64,000 nt of DNA from Deltaproteobacteria bacterium (GCA_029262455.1 JAJCZJ010000053.1:45348-109347), one strand, 5' to 3'. Positions 47,170 through 56,736 are shown, numbered from the stretch's first letter. Translations and numbers: made by a program. The notes: a model not told the origin generated them from the sequence alone.

Positions 47170-47283
47170 AGATGCTCCCCTGAGGGGGTGAACCCTACGG
47201 CAATCCTCGGAACCAAGATGTCTTCACGGCAACCGCAACGCTTCTTGCACGGCGAGAGGTAAACTCGTACCGAAGCGGTTCGC

Positions 47284-48288
47284 ATGCAATTGGTCCTCAC
47301 CTACGACATGCGCGCCCCCGAATTCGGCGCGCCCGCCAGCGAGCTCTACGCAGCGATGCTGGACCAAGTACAATGGGCCGACGAGCTTGGCTTCGACGCC
47401 GTGGGTCTCGGTGAACATCACGCCGCCGAGGACGGCTACAACCCGTCGCCACTGACAGTCGGAGCGGCGATCGCGGCACGGACGAAACAGATCAAGATTC
47501 GCCCGTCCGTCCTGCTTGCACCGTTCTACGATCCAATCAAGCTCGCCGAGGACGCAGCAGTGCTACAGATCCTCAGCAGGGGTCGGCTCGAGCTCGGAGT
47601 CGGCGGCGGCTATCGCCCTGCTGAATTCGAAATGTACGGCAGGGAGCTGGACGATCGCTGGCGCACCGTAGGCGAGACCGTGAAAGTCCTGCGCGAGGCA
47701 TGGCGGGGCAAGCCGTTCGAACGGGATGGTCGCCGATGTCACGTGACTCCGATTCCCGATCCGTCGCCACCGATCATCCTCGGCGGCAGCACGAAGAAAG
47801 CGGCCCAGCGAGCCGCCCGAATCGCCGATGGATGGCTACCGCCACTCGACCCGCGCCTTTGGCAACCATACCGGGACGAACGCATTGCCATCGGCAAGCC
47901 TGACCCGGGCCCATACCCCGCCCAAGGCCCGATCTTCCTATGGGTATCAGAAAATCCTGAGCGTGAGTGGCGGTGGCTCATGCCGCACATTCTTCATCAG
48001 TTGCGCTCCTACGCTTCTTGGACGGCCGAGTCCTTCGGCAAACCAGCCGGCCCCTACGCCGCAGGTGTCACCGAGAAGACGGTCCGCGAAGGGAAAGCCT
48101 ACGCGGTAGCAACCCCGGCAGGAACGATCGCACTTCTTGACGAACTCGGCAGCAACGCTGTCTTGTACCTCAGCCCCCTACTCGCCGGTATCGCACCGAG
48201 TCGATCCCAGGACATGCTCAGCCTCTTTCAGCAGGCGGTCCTACCCGAAATCCTCAGGCGCAGAGAGAATCGCGACCGCAGTCCGTAG
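47284..48288 (+). CDS. LLM-class flavin-dependent oxidoreductase
   Basis: A 334-residue luciferase-like TIM barrel: QWADELGFDAVGLGEHH, LSRGRLELGVGGGYRPAEFEMYG and RDGRRCHVTPIPDPSPPIILGG. Enzymes of this class use FMN or F420 and oxidise or reduce diverse substrates; the cofactor cannot be told here. No partner gene adjoins it. Confidence 0.88.
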   Translation: MQLVLTYDMRAPEFGAPASELYAAMLDQVQWADELGFDAVGLGEHHAAEDGYNPSPLTVGAAIAARTKQIKIRPSVLLAPFYDPIKLAEDAAVLQILSRGRLELGVGGGYRPAEFEMYGRELDDRWRTVGETVKVLREAWRGKPFERDGRRCHVTPIPDPSPPIILGGSTKKAAQRAARIADGWLPPLDPRLWQPYRDERIAIGKPDPGPYPAQGPIFLWVSENPEREWRWLMPHILHQLRSYASWTAESFGKPAGPYAAGVTEKTVREGKAYAVATPAGTIALLDELGSNAVLYLSPLLAGIAPSRSQDMLSLFQQAVLPEILRRRENRDRSP

Positions 48289-48393
48289 AACAAGGCGGCG
48301 GCTAAGGAAAGCGCCCCCAGCATGAGCTCCAGCGGCCTTGCCAATCCCCCGACAATCTGTGAATCCTGAAAGGTATTCTAAACGGAGGAATCC

Positions 48394-48684
48394 ATGCGAC
48401 TATTAACGATCCTTGCTGTCTCGCTTTTGCTTGTCTTTTCGTTTGCCAACAGCGCGGCGGCTGACCATCACGGTGACCATCAACTGGCGGCGGCGGATGT
48501 TGAGCAAAGCGTGCCCGCCGAGGCCAGCGCCGATACGGAAACTTGTGGGGGCGGCGAAGGCTGCTGCAGCGCTTGTCAGATTCGAAAGAAATACTCCAAG
48601 GCCCCCGCCGAAGCGGCGGCCGCAGGATGCCCCTGCCAGCGCGCCAAGAAAGCTCGCGAGGCAGCGAAGGCTTTGAAGAACTAG
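48394..48684 (+). CDS. Small secreted Cys-rich protein
   Basis: GGAGGA stands four bases before the ATG. The 96-residue product has a signal peptide (about residues 1-23, ending AAA-DHH), a His-rich start (DHHGDH) and eight Cys in TCGGGEGCCSACQ and GCPCQR, followed by a Lys/Ala helix. The Cys and His pattern suggests metal binding or disulfides. No family recognised. It would easily be missed by size filters. Confidence 0.6.
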   Translation: MRLLTILAVSLLLVFSFANSAAADHHGDHQLAAADVEQSVPAEASADTETCGGGEGCCSACQIRKKYSKAPAEAAAAGCPCQRAKKAREAAKALKN

Positions 48685-48750
48685 GAAGCACAACCCCGCA
48701 GCTCGCGGCGCTTCGATGCGCTGCAAGCTGCGGTTCTCAACAGCGCGCGA

Positions 48751-49857
48751 TCAATCGGCGTCGTTACCCGGATCACCCATGCCGTATTTGTCGAAGGCAC
48801 CAAAAAAGCCGTGCTCGTGCAAGCCGTACCCGACCTTGCCGTCGTACTCGAAACGCGCCGCGTGATCGACCAGCGCGTACTGGCCAAGCGCGGCGATCTC
48901 GGCTTGGTCCATGTCGAGCCCCTGGACCACGAGCTTGCCTTGATACATTCCGTGCCGCCAGTCCTGCTCCATTCCATATCCCGTTCCGACACAAACGAAC
49001 GCATGCGTTAATGGTTGCGCTTCGACCGAGAAGCCGCCGCCCGGGGCATTCGGGAACAAGATCTTCGACCGCTCGACCATGCGCGTTCCACTGGTCAGTC
49101 GGTGTTCGTATTCCGGCCGCCCCAGCCACTCCGGTTCGCGGGCCGGATCAGACCAAACACGCACGGCCTCTTCCAGAGGCCGCTCGCCGGTATTGGTCTC
49201 ATTGAGGATGTATAGAATGGTGTGGTCGTCAAACTGCATCGGCGAGTAATTCCACATACCCGTCATCTGCCCCTCCGGGCCGCGAATGCCCGGGTGCTCC
49301 GGCTCACCGACCGGACGGACGCCCCACGACCGGTCACGCGTCCCCCACCAGCGGTCCGGCGTAATGTCGATATCCTCGCCGCCGACATGCAGCTTGCCAC
49401 TCCAGCAACCGGTCTGGGCAAATCGAATCGTATCGAACAGTACGCGGCCATGCTTGCGAATGTACTGCCGCGGCTCTTCGAAGGCCGGAATCGAGCCTTC
49501 CCAGAGCACGTCACACGCCAGGCTGTGCTCGGTCTCCTCGAGAATGAAGCGCACCTTTTCGAGCGGCTTCACGACCTCGATCCGAAAGGGCCCCACTGTC
49601 AGATCCATGCGGTCGCCGAGCTCGCGTGAAGCGCGCACCACCCGATGGCGGCCGCCGCGCTGCACGACGGCGAACGCATCCTGCACACCCAGATTCGGAT
49701 ACTGGCCGAACCCCATGATCATCATCAGATCGTCGCTCGATCCGTGCAAATTGAAATAGTAGCGATCGTAAAAATTCCGATCGCTGGTCGCAACGTTGCG
49801 GATCGGCTCCGCGGTTTGATGTACTGGATAGTCGTCCCAACTCGATAACATTCTCAC
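48751..49857 (-). CDS. CrtC/AttH-like lipocalin-fold protein, function unknown
   Basis: A 368-residue, beta-rich soluble protein with YYFNLHGSSDD, RWWGTRDRSWGVRP and MWNYSPMQFDDHTI. Trp-Gly-x-Arg-Asp-x-Ser-Trp-Gly is common to hydratase-like CrtC/AttH relatives (double lipocalin), which act on isoprenoids or steroids; this placing is tentative. No signal peptide. It is divergent from the ABM-domain gene at 50117. Confidence 0.5.
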   Translation of the reverse strand: MRMLSSWDDYPVHQTAEPIRNVATSDRNFYDRYYFNLHGSSDDLMMIMGFGQYPNLGVQDAFAVVQRGGRHRVVRASRELGDRMDLTVGPFRIEVVKPLEKVRFILEETEHSLACDVLWEGSIPAFEEPRQYIRKHGRVLFDTIRFAQTGCWSGKLHVGGEDIDITPDRWWGTRDRSWGVRPVGEPEHPGIRGPEGQMTGMWNYSPMQFDDHTILYILNETNTGERPLEEAVRVWSDPAREPEWLGRPEYEHRLTSGTRMVERSKILFPNAPGGGFSVEAQPLTHAFVCVGTGYGMEQDWRHGMYQGKLVVQGLDMDQAEIAALGQYALVDHAARFEYDGKVGYGLHEHGFFGAFDKYGMGDPGNDAD

Positions 49858-50053
49858 TCCAACAAAAGCTCACGTCCAAAGCGCGCAAAACACGCGTCCC
49901 TTATTTAGCGAGTTGACCCGCGATCTTTCCCTCTCCAGTACTCCGTTCGCAGCTCGCGTTTCAAGATCATGCCGGTTCGATTGCGCGGCGTCTCTTTCGA
50001 CGAAGCCGACCGGTTCACACCCCCACTCGACGCAACCGACACACGATTCATCG

Positions 50054-50083
50054 CCATATCATTGCAATTCAACAATGATATGG
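50054..50083. promoter_or_regulatory. perfect 11-bp inverted repeat upstream of the ABM gene
   Basis: CCATATCATTG (50054-50064) and CAATGATATGG (50073-50083) are exact inverted copies around an 8-base spacer, 33 bases before the ATG at 50117. Size, symmetry and AT richness fit an operator for a dimeric MarR- or TetR-like repressor. There is no such regulator gene beside it. Confidence 0.5.
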
Positions 50084-50116
50084 GATTCTCCACCGCTACA
50101 GAGACAAGGAGGCCCC

Positions 50117-50419
50117 ATGCTTATTGTTGCAGGAGAGATCAGGCTCGACGCCGCCAAGCGTGCCGAGGCGGACGCCGTTTTCGGGAAGATGCGGGCGGCG
50201 ACGCTCAAGGAACCGGGATGTATCGCCTATCAGGCCTATTCGGACCGCGATGACGCCGGAACAGTCTTTATGTTCGAGAAGTGGGACGATCAAGCAGCAC
50301 TCGACGCACACTTCGCATCTCCACATATGGCGGAGTTCGGCGCTGCCCTGGGCGGCTTGGGCGTCACCGGCATGGACGTCAAAAAGTACGAAGTCTCGAG
50401 CGAGGGCACGGTCCCCTGA
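50117..50419 (+). CDS. Antibiotic biosynthesis monooxygenase (ABM) domain protein
   Basis: The 100-residue product is a single dimeric alpha/beta ABM domain: GEIRLDAAKRAEADAVF, EPGCIAYQAYSD and FEKWDDQAALDAHFASPHM. Such YgiN-like proteins oxidise quinols or small aromatics without cofactors. AAGGAGG four to five bases before the ATG is strong and rules out upstream starts. A perfect inverted repeat precedes it. Confidence 0.86.
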   Translation: MLIVAGEIRLDAAKRAEADAVFGKMRAATLKEPGCIAYQAYSDRDDAGTVFMFEKWDDQAALDAHFASPHMAEFGAALGGLGVTGMDVKKYEVSSEGTVP

Positions 50420-50449
50420 ATCAACCGCGGGTCCGACCATAAAGGGGAT

Positions 50450-50845
50450 ATGATGCTCAACGGCAGCTGTCACTGCAAGGCGATCAAGTATGAGGCTTCG
50501 GCCGATATTCTGGCCGCGTACCACTGCCACTGTCGGACTTGCCGAGAGATACACGGCACGGTGTATGGAACCAGCGTCATGGTCCACAAAGAAGGCTTCG
50601 AAGTCACCGCCGGACGCGACATCATGAGCGCATACGAGTCGACGCCTGGTAAAAAGAGGTGCTTTTGCTCCAAGTGCGGTTCCCACGTATTCGTGATCAA
50701 CCAAGCCATGCCCGAGATCGTCGTACTACGCCTCGGCAACCTCACCCCCGGACACGGGATCACTCCGACGCATCACTTTTGGCTGAGCCACAAAGAGCCT
50801 TGGTACGAGATTCGCGACGATCTTCCACAGTCTCAGGAAATGTAA
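50450..50845 (+). CDS. GFA family protein (Gfa/CENP-V zinc fold)
   Basis: A 131-residue protein with the zinc ligands GSCHCKAI, YHCHCRTCR and CFCSKCGSHVF, the pattern of the glutathione-dependent formaldehyde-activating family. Most members have unknown activity. Two adjacent ATG codons are possible (50450, 50453); AAAGGGG suits the second slightly better. It follows the ABM gene by 30 bases. Confidence 0.87.
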   Translation: MMLNGSCHCKAIKYEASADILAAYHCHCRTCREIHGTVYGTSVMVHKEGFEVTAGRDIMSAYESTPGKKRCFCSKCGSHVFVINQAMPEIVVLRLGNLTPGHGITPTHHFWLSHKEPWYEIRDDLPQSQEM

Positions 50846-50911
50846 GGGCGTTGCGCAGCAACACACCGCCACACAGCAAGTCCCCTCCCCTTGCCAACGT
50901 GGGAAGGGCTC

Positions 50912-51148
50912 TCAGCTCTGTACTCGGGCGGCTTCCATTACCGCCCCGTAGGTGGCCACACCGTAGGGCACCACGTACGTGACCAGCAGCTGCAGCACCC
51001 GCCGCATCTCGAAGTCGCAGGATAGCAGCATGTCGTAGTGGTTGATCGAAGCCAGCAAGGTTCCAACGACGAGCGCAACCTTCGTAGACCGCACGACCGT
51101 CGATCGTCGCTTGGCGAGCTGCCACAAATTAGGTCCGGAAGAAGACAT
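50912..51148 (-). CDS. nrtS: NrtS-type small nitrate/nitrite transporter
   Basis: The 78-residue protein has KVALVVGTLLASINHYDMLL and RVLQLLVTYVVPYGVATYGAV, two helices matching what I know of NrtS, a small nitrate transporter first described in cyanobacteria. The ATG at 51148 gives the usual length; a GTG at 51199 adds 17 residues. It is 20 kb from the main nitrate cluster and has no sigma-54 element that I could see. Confidence 0.7.
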   Translation of the reverse strand: MSSSGPNLWQLAKRRSTVVRSTKVALVVGTLLASINHYDMLLSCDFEMRRVLQLLVTYVVPYGVATYGAVMEAARVQS

Positions 51149-51223
51149 CTTCACGGTCTTTACAATGTTGGCGGAGCACTGCGAAGCTCTTGTAGGCACT
51201 TCGCCCGGTGCTACATTCCCTGA

Positions 51224-51640
51224 GTGCCAAAAATGACACCAGTAGAGGTCCTCGACTTCGTCGCCGGAGTTTTTCCAGAGTCGGACCCGGAGAAGACCGC
51301 GATCGACGAACTTCGGGACAACTATGTCCGCGTGCGCCGGACAACGGACAGCCGCGATCTGCGGCCTGGCGGAACGATATCCGGGCCCTCGATGATGGCC
51401 CTCGCGGACAACGCGATGTACATCGCCCTGCTCGCCATGATCGGTCCCGTCGCTCTAGCCGTAACGACGAATCTGAACATCAACTTCTTGCGCAAACCAG
51501 AGCCAGGCGACCTCATCGCCGAGGCGCAGATCCTCAAACTGGGCCGGCGCCTCGCGGTTGGCGAAGTCACCATCTTCAGCGACGGAATTTCCGAAGCGGT
51601 TGCTCACGCAACTCTTACCTACTCGATTCCGCCGCGGTGA
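51224..51640 (+). CDS. PaaI-like thioesterase (hotdog fold)
   Basis: A 138-residue protein with RPGGTISGPSMMALADNAMYIALL, the long hotdog helix with a catalytic-region Asp, and TTNLNINFLRKPEPGDLIAEA. Members hydrolyse acyl-CoA. The GTG at 51224 and an ATG at 51233 are both possible. It ends six bases before the next gene. Confidence 0.82.
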   Translation: MPKMTPVEVLDFVAGVFPESDPEKTAIDELRDNYVRVRRTTDSRDLRPGGTISGPSMMALADNAMYIALLAMIGPVALAVTTNLNINFLRKPEPGDLIAEAQILKLGRRLAVGEVTIFSDGISEAVAHATLTYSIPPR

Positions 51641-51646
51641 TCGGAG

Positions 51647-53632
51647 TTGCCTTACTGGAGTAAAAGCCGTTTTCACCTCGGCACAATCGTCGCGGTGGTA
51701 GCGACACTCGCAACCACGACCTGCCGCGATACTGAACCCGAACCGCCGCTCCCGGCTGCACGTCTGCAAACGAAAACTCCGGAAACCAAAGTCGGCCCCC
51801 ACTCCGACATCACGACCCAAATGTTGGAAGCCAAGAAGGCCTTTCGCCATTCCTCCGACGGTGGCGGCAAAGCCTGGATTGAAGACGGCCCCCACTCAAT
51901 TAGCGCTTCTACGTTCGGCACATGGACGATCACCTACGAAGCCGGTTCTGAAGGAATCGCCGAGAACGGTATGGTCATCTTCATGACATCGCCATTTTGG
52001 GGATGGAGCGCGCCGCAGAACCTTCGCTCGGATGCCCCCGGGTACGTCGAAGTCACAACATCACGCCGCGACTTGGAATTGGACATCGGCGCCGACAATC
52101 CACCGATGCTGGGTATCGCCATTCGCGGCGACCGACTACGGCCCGGCGATCAACTACGAATCCGCTACGGAGCCGCGACAAGAGGCGCACGCGCTGATCG
52201 CTTCGCCGAGTCTGCCTCGCGCTTCTGGATTGGGGTCGATGGCGACGGCGACGGCACACACCGCTTCCTTTCCACCTCCCCGACGATCGAAGTGACCGCC
52301 GGTCGGCCGGCGCAAGTGGTCGCGCTCGCTCCACCTACAGTGCGTCCCGGCTCCACCTTCGATCTTCACCTCAGCGTTCTCGATCGAGCCGGCAATGCTG
52401 GGGTACAGTTCGCAGGCACGCTGCACCTGGAAAGCAATCCCGCCGGAATGATCACTCCCAGCGACGTAGCCTTCGACCCGCTTCACGGAGGGACACGGAC
52501 CGTCTCGGCGACGGCACCAGCGGCAGGAATCTACACAATCGGAGTACGCGCCGAGACGGCACCGCCCAGCGACCCACTCGAGACGACGACCAACCCCATC
52601 GTTGTGACCTCGGGTTCGCAGATCTATTGGGCTGACCTGCACGGACACTCCGCTCTTTCGGACGGCACCGGGACACCCCGAGACTACTTTCGATACGCCC
52701 GTGACGTCGCCGGCCTCAACGTTGTTGCGCTCACCGACCACGACCACTGGGGAGTTCTCCATCTCGACGAGAACCCGCAACTATGGTCCGAGATCCAGGA
52801 GCAAACAAACGCCCACCACGCCCCCGGATCCTTCGTCACCATCCTCGGCTACGAATGGACGAGTTGGGACTCGGGCCATCGTCATGTCCTGTACTTTGAC
52901 GAAAACACCGCACTGCACAGCTCAATCGACCCGACCACCGATACCCCGCAGGAATTGTGGCGTGCCTTGCAGGGACGCGACGCCATTACCGTTGCGCACC
53001 ATTCGGCCGGCGGCCCGATCGCGACCGATTGGTCGATCGCTCCGGATCCGGTGATCGAACCAATCACCGAAGTGGTCTCCGTGCATGGCGTCAGTGAAGC
53101 CGCCGACGCGCCGTCTTTGATCTACAAGGCCAAACCCGGCAACTTCGTCCGCGACGCGCTCGCCAAGGGGTACCGCTTTGGCTTCGTCGGTAGCGGCGAC
53201 AGCCACGACGGGCACCCCGGGCTCGCCCATCTCTCGAGCGGCGGAACCGGCGGTCTCGCCGCGATTATCGCCGATGAGCTCACACGCCCCTCGATCCTCC
53301 GAGCCCTCCGCGAGAGACGCGTCTATGCGACTTCCGGACCGCGCATCTATCTCCGCTTCGCCGTTGCGACGCATCCCATGGGATCCGTCGCAAAGGTCGC
53401 AGCCCTAGAACTCGACCCGCCGCCTTCAATGTACATCCACGCAATCGGTACCGCGAAGATCCAGTGGCTCGACATTGTTCGTAGCGGCACGGTCCTACGA
53501 GTCGCAGTTGACGAGACCACGATCGAGACCAACCTACCGTTGCCCGACCCCCAACCAGGCGAGTACGTCTACGTCCGCGTCGTTCAAGAGGATGGCGCCT
53601 TGGCCTGGTCGAGCCCAGTCTACTTCCAATAA
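51647..53632 (+). CDS. DUF3604 / PHP-type exported protein
   Basis: The 661-residue product has an N-terminal hydrophobic segment ending LATTTCRD, possibly a lipoprotein signal of weak form. A beta-rich region (about residues 70-320) precedes a PHP-like domain: YWADLHGHSALSDG, VVALTDHDHWG, LGYEWTSW, TVAHHSAGG and FVGSGDSHDGHPGLAH, which supply the metal ligands. The TTG start is uncertain. It resembles the protein at 138 in domain type but not in layout. Confidence 0.82.
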   Translation: MPYWSKSRFHLGTIVAVVATLATTTCRDTEPEPPLPAARLQTKTPETKVGPHSDITTQMLEAKKAFRHSSDGGGKAWIEDGPHSISASTFGTWTITYEAGSEGIAENGMVIFMTSPFWGWSAPQNLRSDAPGYVEVTTSRRDLELDIGADNPPMLGIAIRGDRLRPGDQLRIRYGAATRGARADRFAESASRFWIGVDGDGDGTHRFLSTSPTIEVTAGRPAQVVALAPPTVRPGSTFDLHLSVLDRAGNAGVQFAGTLHLESNPAGMITPSDVAFDPLHGGTRTVSATAPAAGIYTIGVRAETAPPSDPLETTTNPIVVTSGSQIYWADLHGHSALSDGTGTPRDYFRYARDVAGLNVVALTDHDHWGVLHLDENPQLWSEIQEQTNAHHAPGSFVTILGYEWTSWDSGHRHVLYFDENTALHSSIDPTTDTPQELWRALQGRDAITVAHHSAGGPIATDWSIAPDPVIEPITEVVSVHGVSEAADAPSLIYKAKPGNFVRDALAKGYRFGFVGSGDSHDGHPGLAHLSSGGTGGLAAIIADELTRPSILRALRERRVYATSGPRIYLRFAVATHPMGSVAKVAALELDPPPSMYIHAIGTAKIQWLDIVRSGTVLRVAVDETTIETNLPLPDPQPGEYVYVRVVQEDGALAWSSPVYFQ

Positions 53633-53746
53633 GGCCCCGTGGCGCAACTACATGAGGAGAAACACCAACGGTGAGCACAATTGAGAAGATAAGCGAAACG
53701 TGCTGCTTCGGTGGCTGCTACCACTCCTACTTTTTCATCGCATCGT

Positions 53747-54943
53747 TCATCGATGTCCACTTGCAGCACCACGCGGCGCTCCCGCGCTAATCCCTTCTTC
53801 AACAACCGCCTGCATGCTGCGGACAAAATCTTCGACACCAAAGCGCTCGCGACGTGCCGCAAGCCGCGCTTCGACATCGATCCGCCTTTCTTCTGAGGAG
53901 AGCACCGCAACGATCTTCTCGACTGCGTCGCCGGTGTCGCGAAAAAGCAGATCCGAATCTTCGCCCAGAATCTCCACCGGTCCGCCGCTCGCATGCGCAA
54001 AGACGACACATCCGGCCCGAACCATCTCCGCGACGGCAATGCCAAAATGCTCCTCGACCATCGCATGGATGCCGTACCTGGCCTTATGCATCACCGCCAA
54101 GAGACGCTTTCGAGACGGCTCCAGCTCTAGCCTCAACCAATCTCCGCAATTCTGCGCACGCTTCTCGACCTCGCGAACATACGCTGGCACTTCGGGTAGG
54201 CCCAGTACACGCAAGCGAAGATCGGCACCGCGGCGGCGAACCTGATCCACGATGTCGATGATTTCCAGCGTTCGCTTCTCGCCGGAGATCCTGCCGACAC
54301 AAATCATCTCATCGTTCCGCTCGCTCCACGGCAGGGGATCAAAGTGACCCGGGGTAGGCGGGAAGACGACGCGGCAGGAGCGACCGGTGATTGTCTCGAC
54401 CTTCTCAGCGATGAACCGCGAGTTCGCAACCGAAATATTTCCCGCCATTCCTACACCGGAGAGCCCTCCAGCAAGTGCGTTACAAAGCCAGTGGTATAGG
54501 GTGAGTGCACCGGGCAACTCGGTATACCACGTCCGCTCGGGATCGGGGCGCGGCCGAAAACTCCAGGGGTAATGGATGTACTGAACCCCAACCCGACCGA
54601 AGTTCATCTCGTTACTCGTCGATATCACCACATCGAATCCCAGACGCCGATCCAAGCGTTTCGCAGCGCGCCCCAACAAGGCAATGCGCAACAATGCAAG
54701 ACGCATGGGAACCAAATCGACGAGGCGCATCGACATATGACCAGGACGAACCTGGGACAGGCATTGTTGCGACAAACTCGTGCCGCAAAACTGATTCACT
54801 ACGGCACAGTCAATATTCTGCCAACTCAGAACCGTGACATCGTACAGCTCCGACAACGCCTGCAGGGTCCACGCCGCCACTTGGTCCCCGCCCCCCGACC
54901 CGGCAATCGCCGGCTGCACAACCAAAACCCGCCGGCGGGTCAT
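53747..54943 (-). CDS. ALG11-like glycosyltransferase (GT4)
   Basis: The 398-residue GT-B enzyme has GSGGGDQVAAW near the N-terminus, VQYIHYPW, VANSRFIAEK, ICVGRISGEKR and EEHFGIAVAEMVRAGCVVFAHASGGPVE. HYP, the VANS segment and the EHFGI...SGGP stretch resemble eukaryotic ALG11, which adds mannoses to lipid-linked oligosaccharide. It is last in the glycosylation operon and overlaps the flippase gene by four bases. Sugar and linkage are unknown. Confidence 0.82.
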   Translation of the reverse strand: MTRRRVLVVQPAIAGSGGGDQVAAWTLQALSELYDVTVLSWQNIDCAVVNQFCGTSLSQQCLSQVRPGHMSMRLVDLVPMRLALLRIALLGRAAKRLDRRLGFDVVISTSNEMNFGRVGVQYIHYPWSFRPRPDPERTWYTELPGALTLYHWLCNALAGGLSGVGMAGNISVANSRFIAEKVETITGRSCRVVFPPTPGHFDPLPWSERNDEMICVGRISGEKRTLEIIDIVDQVRRRGADLRLRVLGLPEVPAYVREVEKRAQNCGDWLRLELEPSRKRLLAVMHKARYGIHAMVEEHFGIAVAEMVRAGCVVFAHASGGPVEILGEDSDLLFRDTGDAVEKIVAVLSSEERRIDVEARLAARRERFGVEDFVRSMQAVVEEGISAGAPRGAASGHR

Positions 54944-56736
54944 TCTTCCACCTCGGCCAGCGCCATCCTGCGGAACTCAGGAGCTGTCGCGAGCAATTCA
55001 CTGTACGAACCCACGGCCGCAACCCGCCCGGCTTGGATGAAGATCATTCGGTCAAAGTCAGCAACGCTGTTGAGTCGGTGCGTCACCGCAACCACAGTCC
55101 GCTCGTGGTCAGCCGACAGATGCTTGATGATCTCCGCTTCGGTGCGCAAATCGAGAGAGCTGGTCGCCTCGTCGAGGATCAAGACGCCTGGGGATCGGTA
55201 GAGCGCACGCGCGATCCCGATCCGCTGCCGCTCACCGCCCGAAATGCGCACACCCTGGTCGCCAACCCGGGTCGCGAGGCCGCGATGCAGAGCCGCCACC
55301 ATCTCTGTAAGGCCCGCCATCGCGATGGCGCGATCGACCGCAAGATCGTCGATGGCTTCGTCCGCCAGCCCAAAAGCTACGTTTCGCCTCAGGGAGTCGT
55401 CAATCAGGTGCACCTGTTGTGGGACATAGCCGATTTGATCACGCCAGGAGTCGAGACATTCCGAAAGCGGGCAAGAATCGATCAGGATCTCTCCCTGGCT
55501 AGGCTCGAGAAGTCCTACCAAAAGTCGCACGAGCGAACTTTTCCCCGAGCCGGTGGGCCCGACGATCGCTACCGACTCACCGCGGCGAAGTTCCAAGTCG
55601 ACCGCGTCGAGTACCGGGGGCGCATCCGGAGCGTAGTCAAACCCCACGCCGCGAAACTCAACCCGGTCCGAAAACACAATCTTCTTTTGGCTCGCACTCG
55701 CTCGACTTGATCGAGCCTCCTCTAGAGCATCGAGATCCTCCCGAATCTGATCGATACCGGCGCGCCCACGGCGAGCAATATGAGTCCAGAAAAGTATCCG
55801 ATTGGCGGACGGAATGACCCGAAATCCGGCGTAGGCGAAAAGCCCGAGCAGCGAGACCGTACGCCCGCCCGAAACACCCGAGAACATCAAAACCGACGTC
55901 GCCCCGAGCGCACCGACGATAAACAGAGTCTCAACTACGATTCTCGGCAGGGCGCCAAAAAAACTCTCCAGCGCTCGCACATCCGCGAAGTGCTGCGAAA
56001 CCTCGGCAAACCGCTCGGAAAAGAACGGGCCTCGGCGCAGTACGGCGATCTCATCGACCGTTCCAAGAGCCTGTGTCTGCTCGCGCATCAGCTTCGATCC
56101 CAAGTCTCGGGTCTGCAGACCGAGCGAGGTAGATCGGCGACGCATTCCACTGAGCATCAGTCCGCCGACTGCGGCTAGGAAAATCGTCGAGATCAACGTC
56201 ACCGCCGGAGCGACCGTTAGGAGGACACCGAGAATCGCCAGCAACACCAGAGACTCAGCCGCGATGTGGATGAGCGCGGAGATCACTTCGGTAAACGTCG
56301 TGGGGGCCAATCGCGTCGTCGTGTGAACCAGATCAGCGGCGTTGCGCTGCAAGTGAAACGTATACGGAGCCGATAGATACCCAGAGAGCAATCGGACTGA
56401 GAGGTCTGCTGAGGTTCGCGTCGACGCCACCGCGAGCGAATACTCAGTAGCCGCAAGAACGAGGCTTTTTAACAGGTAGAAGGAACCGACCAGGACTAAG
56501 ATCAACGTTCTCGCGTTCTCTGACTCGGAAATCCCTAGGCGGACCAAGAAGGGTCCGACCACCGGCAGCGAGCCGAGCGCCTCTGGTTCTGCGATCGACG
56601 CAACCAACGCAAAGACCCCGGCTGCGCCGATTAGCTCGGTGACACTGGTCAACAAAAGGAGCGGAAGGTGGCGTAGCCACTCACGCCGGGACGGCGGAGA
56701 AAGTAGGTTGTAGCACTGCTCGAGATAGGTCCACAT
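54940..56736 (-). CDS. ABC flippase of lipid-linked oligosaccharide, PglK-like
   Basis: The 598-residue half-transporter has six N-terminal helices and a C-terminal ATPase with Walker A GPTGSGKSS, Q-loop IGYVPQQVHLID, signature ISGGERQRIGIARAL, Walker B VLILDEATSSLD and VTHRLNSV. DDSLRRNVAFG after the Q-loop is a PglK feature. In Campylobacter PglK flips the lipid-linked glycan for PglB. Its location between two glycosyltransferases and near an STT3 gene supports that role. Confidence 0.82.
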   Translation of the reverse strand: MWTYLEQCYNLLSPPSRREWLRHLPLLLLTSVTELIGAAGVFALVASIAEPEALGSLPVVGPFLVRLGISESENARTLILVLVGSFYLLKSLVLAATEYSLAVASTRTSADLSVRLLSGYLSAPYTFHLQRNAADLVHTTTRLAPTTFTEVISALIHIAAESLVLLAILGVLLTVAPAVTLISTIFLAAVGGLMLSGMRRRSTSLGLQTRDLGSKLMREQTQALGTVDEIAVLRRGPFFSERFAEVSQHFADVRALESFFGALPRIVVETLFIVGALGATSVLMFSGVSGGRTVSLLGLFAYAGFRVIPSANRILFWTHIARRGRAGIDQIREDLDALEEARSSRASASQKKIVFSDRVEFRGVGFDYAPDAPPVLDAVDLELRRGESVAIVGPTGSGKSSLVRLLVGLLEPSQGEILIDSCPLSECLDSWRDQIGYVPQQVHLIDDSLRRNVAFGLADEAIDDLAVDRAIAMAGLTEMVAALHRGLATRVGDQGVRISGGERQRIGIARALYRSPGVLILDEATSSLDLRTEAEIIKHLSADHERTVVAVTHRLNSVADFDRMIFIQAGRVAAVGSYSELLATAPEFRRMALAEVEE

